Source: Methanogenium marinum (lineage in GTDB: Archaea; Halobacteriota; Methanomicrobia; Methanomicrobiales; Methanomicrobiaceae). From it: a stretch of 64,000 nt of DNA. The notes beneath the pieces were generated by a model that had not been told where the DNA came from, searched no databases, and saw only the letters and a program-made list of their open reading frames with translations. The stretch spans positions 1,807,276-1,871,275 of the forward strand of contig NZ_JAKELO010000002.1 of NCBI RefSeq assembly GCF_028912405.1, in the 5' to 3' direction. Shown here one piece after another: positions 62,036 through 64,000 of this stretch (position 1 is its first letter; every line of letters begins with the position of its first letter). Made by a program: the position numbers and the translations under genes.

Positions 62036-62851
62036 ATGAATTCCGAGAATATTGTCTCTGGGGAGGCTGTTCTTCCCCCGCTCCTTGAGTTTCGTAATGT
62101 GACGGTGATGAAGGGTTCAAAGAAACTGCTTGATTCCCTCACGGTTACCATTCCGGAAGGAGAGCATATCGCCATTCTGGGCCCGAATGGTGCAGGAAAA
62201 TCATCATTTATCAAAGCCATTATGCGGGAATATTATCCCCTCAGAGGAGACGGGGTGGTATTCCGGGTATGTGGCAATGATGTGTGGCACGTCTCTGATC
62301 TCAGATCCCACTTTGGCATTGTTTCAAATGAACTCCAGTACACCTTCACCCGTGAGATCACCGGACGCGATGTCGTTCTCTCGGGATTCTTCTCCAGTAT
62401 CGGGCTGTACTGGCATGAGGCAACACCTGCAATGGAGCAAAAAACAGATGAAATTCTCCGGTTCCTTGAAATAGATCACCTCAGCGACCGTTTGTTCACC
62501 ACACTATCCTCCGGCGAGGCTCGCCGGTTTCTGATTGGCCGGGCACTGGTTCACGACCCAAAGACGCTCATCCTTGATGAACCGACAACGAGTCTTGACC
62601 TCCATGCTCTGCACATCTTCCGTGCAACACTCCGGAAGATTGCGCAGGCAGGCACCGGCATCATCATGGTAACACACATGCTCCCGGATATCATCCCGGA
62701 GACGTCCCGGATTATTCTCATGAAGGACGGGCGGTTCTGTGGTGACGGGCCGAAGAAGGAGATGCTGACGGGTGAGTGGGTTGGGAGGCATTTCGGGGTT
62801 CCGGTGCATATTAGAGAAGATGATGGCTGGTATTACGCGACCGGGTACTGA
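62036..62851 (+). CDS. ABC transporter ATP-binding protein, no adjacent permease
   Basis: ILGPNGAGKSSFIKAI, LSSGEARRFLIGRAL, LILDEPTTSLDLHAL; start at MNSENIVSGE. Confidence 0.92.
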   Translation: MNSENIVSGEAVLPPLLEFRNVTVMKGSKKLLDSLTVTIPEGEHIAILGPNGAGKSSFIKAIMREYYPLRGDGVVFRVCGNDVWHVSDLRSHFGIVSNELQYTFTREITGRDVVLSGFFSSIGLYWHEATPAMEQKTDEILRFLEIDHLSDRLFTTLSSGEARRFLIGRALVHDPKTLILDEPTTSLDLHALHIFRATLRKIAQAGTGIIMVTHMLPDIIPETSRIILMKDGRFCGDGPKKEMLTGEWVGRHFGVPVHIREDDGWYYATGY

Positions 62852-62910
62852 TAGATTGTCACGGGAAGGGTGGCCGCTTACGCTTTTTTTCTTCTTTCCC
62901 TGTTCCTCTG

Positions 62911-63162
62911 CTATTCCTCCTTTGGTTCCCAGATGGGAATACCTGCATAAGTGATCTTTTTGATGCGGTGATACGGTATTGGTGTGGTCCCTCCCGTGGA
63001 GATCACCTCAAAATAATCCCGATCAAGATTGGTGATATACTCCCCTTCGGCAGTTGAACGGTCATTTGGTGCCCCACGGTCGATATATTCCACCGTGGCC
63101 TTTTTGAAGTTAAACTCCGGATCATGCCAGATGCGGAGGAGGAGGGCATGGGTGGTACGCAT
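62911..63162 (-). CDS. DUF504-like small protein
   Basis: LLLRIWHDPEFNFKKATVEYIDRGAPND...IPYHRIKKITYAGIPIWEP. Confidence 0.85.
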   Translation of the reverse strand: MRTTHALLLRIWHDPEFNFKKATVEYIDRGAPNDRSTAEGEYITNLDRDYFEVISTGGTTPIPYHRIKKITYAGIPIWEPKEE

Positions 63163-63453
63163 GAAGGGTGATAGGGGTGGTGCTGGTATTTCAGGTTTCC
63201 CGGGCCCGAAGATGATGCGTGTCTTCAGTCCCGGAATATTAGAGAATTACGAAGAGTAATGGCTGACCATTTTTGAATAAAAAGGAAACAGTCTGCCATT
63301 TGTGCAATCCGGGCGTGTCCGGGAGGCAGTCCTGTCCGAAGGGTCGAAGTATATTTATCCAGCGGATAGTAATTGTGATAAAACCAGTATTTATCGTGGA
63401 TCACAGGCAACACGAATTGTTCAAAATTATTTGAATCAAATTGTGGTTTTCAC

Positions 63454-64000
63454 ATGGCAATAGAACTTATTTATATCGTAGCACTGATTTTGACCGGTAT
63501 TGTGGTCGGTTTTGCCGGCGGAATGCTTGGTGTCGGCGGCTGTTTCATCATGATCCCGGTGCAGTACTGGGTTTTGACCTCAATGGGGCTGGACCCCGGG
63601 ATAGCTATCCTGATTGCATTCGGAACGAATCTTGCGGTCGTCCTGCCGACCGCCATGTCCGGTGCATATGGGCACAACAAAAAGGGTGCGGTTGCCTGGA
63701 ATGCCGCATTGACCATGGGTATTGCCGGGTTTGCCGGTGCTCTTGTGGGCGGATATATTGCGACTCTGATTCCGGGAGAATATCTGACGGCCCTCTTTGG
63801 ACTGGTGATCCTTCTCAGCGCTGTCCGGATGCTTACGGCCAAACCGCCGTCAGTGGATGCCGAACCGGTCGATGATGTCATCACATTCCTCCTGTGGGGT
63901 ATTCCTATAGGTCTTCTCTCTGGTATCATTGGTATCGGTGGTGGTGTGGTTCTGATTCCGGTGATGGTCTTAGCACTGCACTTTAAGATGCACACCGCTG
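63454..64000 (+). CDS. TauE/SafE-family sulfite exporter-like permease (runs off window)
   Basis: GIVVGFAGGMLGVGGCFIMIPVQYW and GLLSGIIGIGGGVVLIPVMVLAL; open to the window end. Confidence 0.9.
   Translation, partial: MAIELIYIVALILTGIVVGFAGGMLGVGGCFIMIPVQYWVLTSMGLDPGIAILIAFGTNLAVVLPTAMSGAYGHNKKGAVAWNAALTMGIAGFAGALVGGYIATLIPGEYLTALFGLVILLSAVRMLTAKPPSVDAEPVDDVITFLLWGIPIGLLSGIIGIGGGVVLIPVMVLALHFKMHTA

Noticed and set aside
1-64000. CRISPR arrays, rRNA and tRNA genes
   Set aside because: No regularly spaced direct repeats with unique spacers and no recognisable rRNA or tRNA core sequences were seen by eye; a tRNAscan/Infernal run would be needed to be certain.

Overview
64 kb window of an archaeal genome. 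Gene content and archaeal-type promoters suggest a Methanomicrobia-like methanogen (inference, not tested). About 55 protein-coding genes can be supported; I found no rRNA, tRNA or CRISPR array. Ordinary content: iron ABC transporter, several ion and potassium transporters (TrkH, TrkA, CorA, SLC13, cation:proton antiporter), a YeeE/YedE plus MBL-rhodanese sulfur cluster, a PadR/ABC-2 exporter operon, a TetR/UbiA/GT2 block, an RNB-family ribonuclease and two RRM proteins. The most unusual region is a type I restriction-modification island at about 36.4-48.7 kb, all on the minus strand. In it hsdR, hsdS and hsdM are separated by extra genes: (i) an Mrr-like/nSTAND-type NTPase inserted at the hsdR stop codon and followed by a diverged second copy of the hsdR 3' end; (ii) a chain of overlapping genes encoding a Panacea/SocA-like protein, a PIN-like nuclease and an unknown 413-aa protein; (iii) an orphan MNT nucleotidyltransferase; (iv) a ~1.3 kb gap without convincing genes, holding tandem TGTTCG-N6-CGAACA dyads, 10-bp repeats and a two-copy ~224 bp repeat whose units each end in a terminator-like hairpin. 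Other leads are a SLOG/LSDAT-like plus SLATT-like membrane protein whose N-terminus lies in another frame across an A6 tract, a frameshifted class-III aminotransferase, a conserved leader shared by two RRM genes, and a structured leader upstream of the RNB gene. All family assignments were made by eye from motifs; no database search was run.
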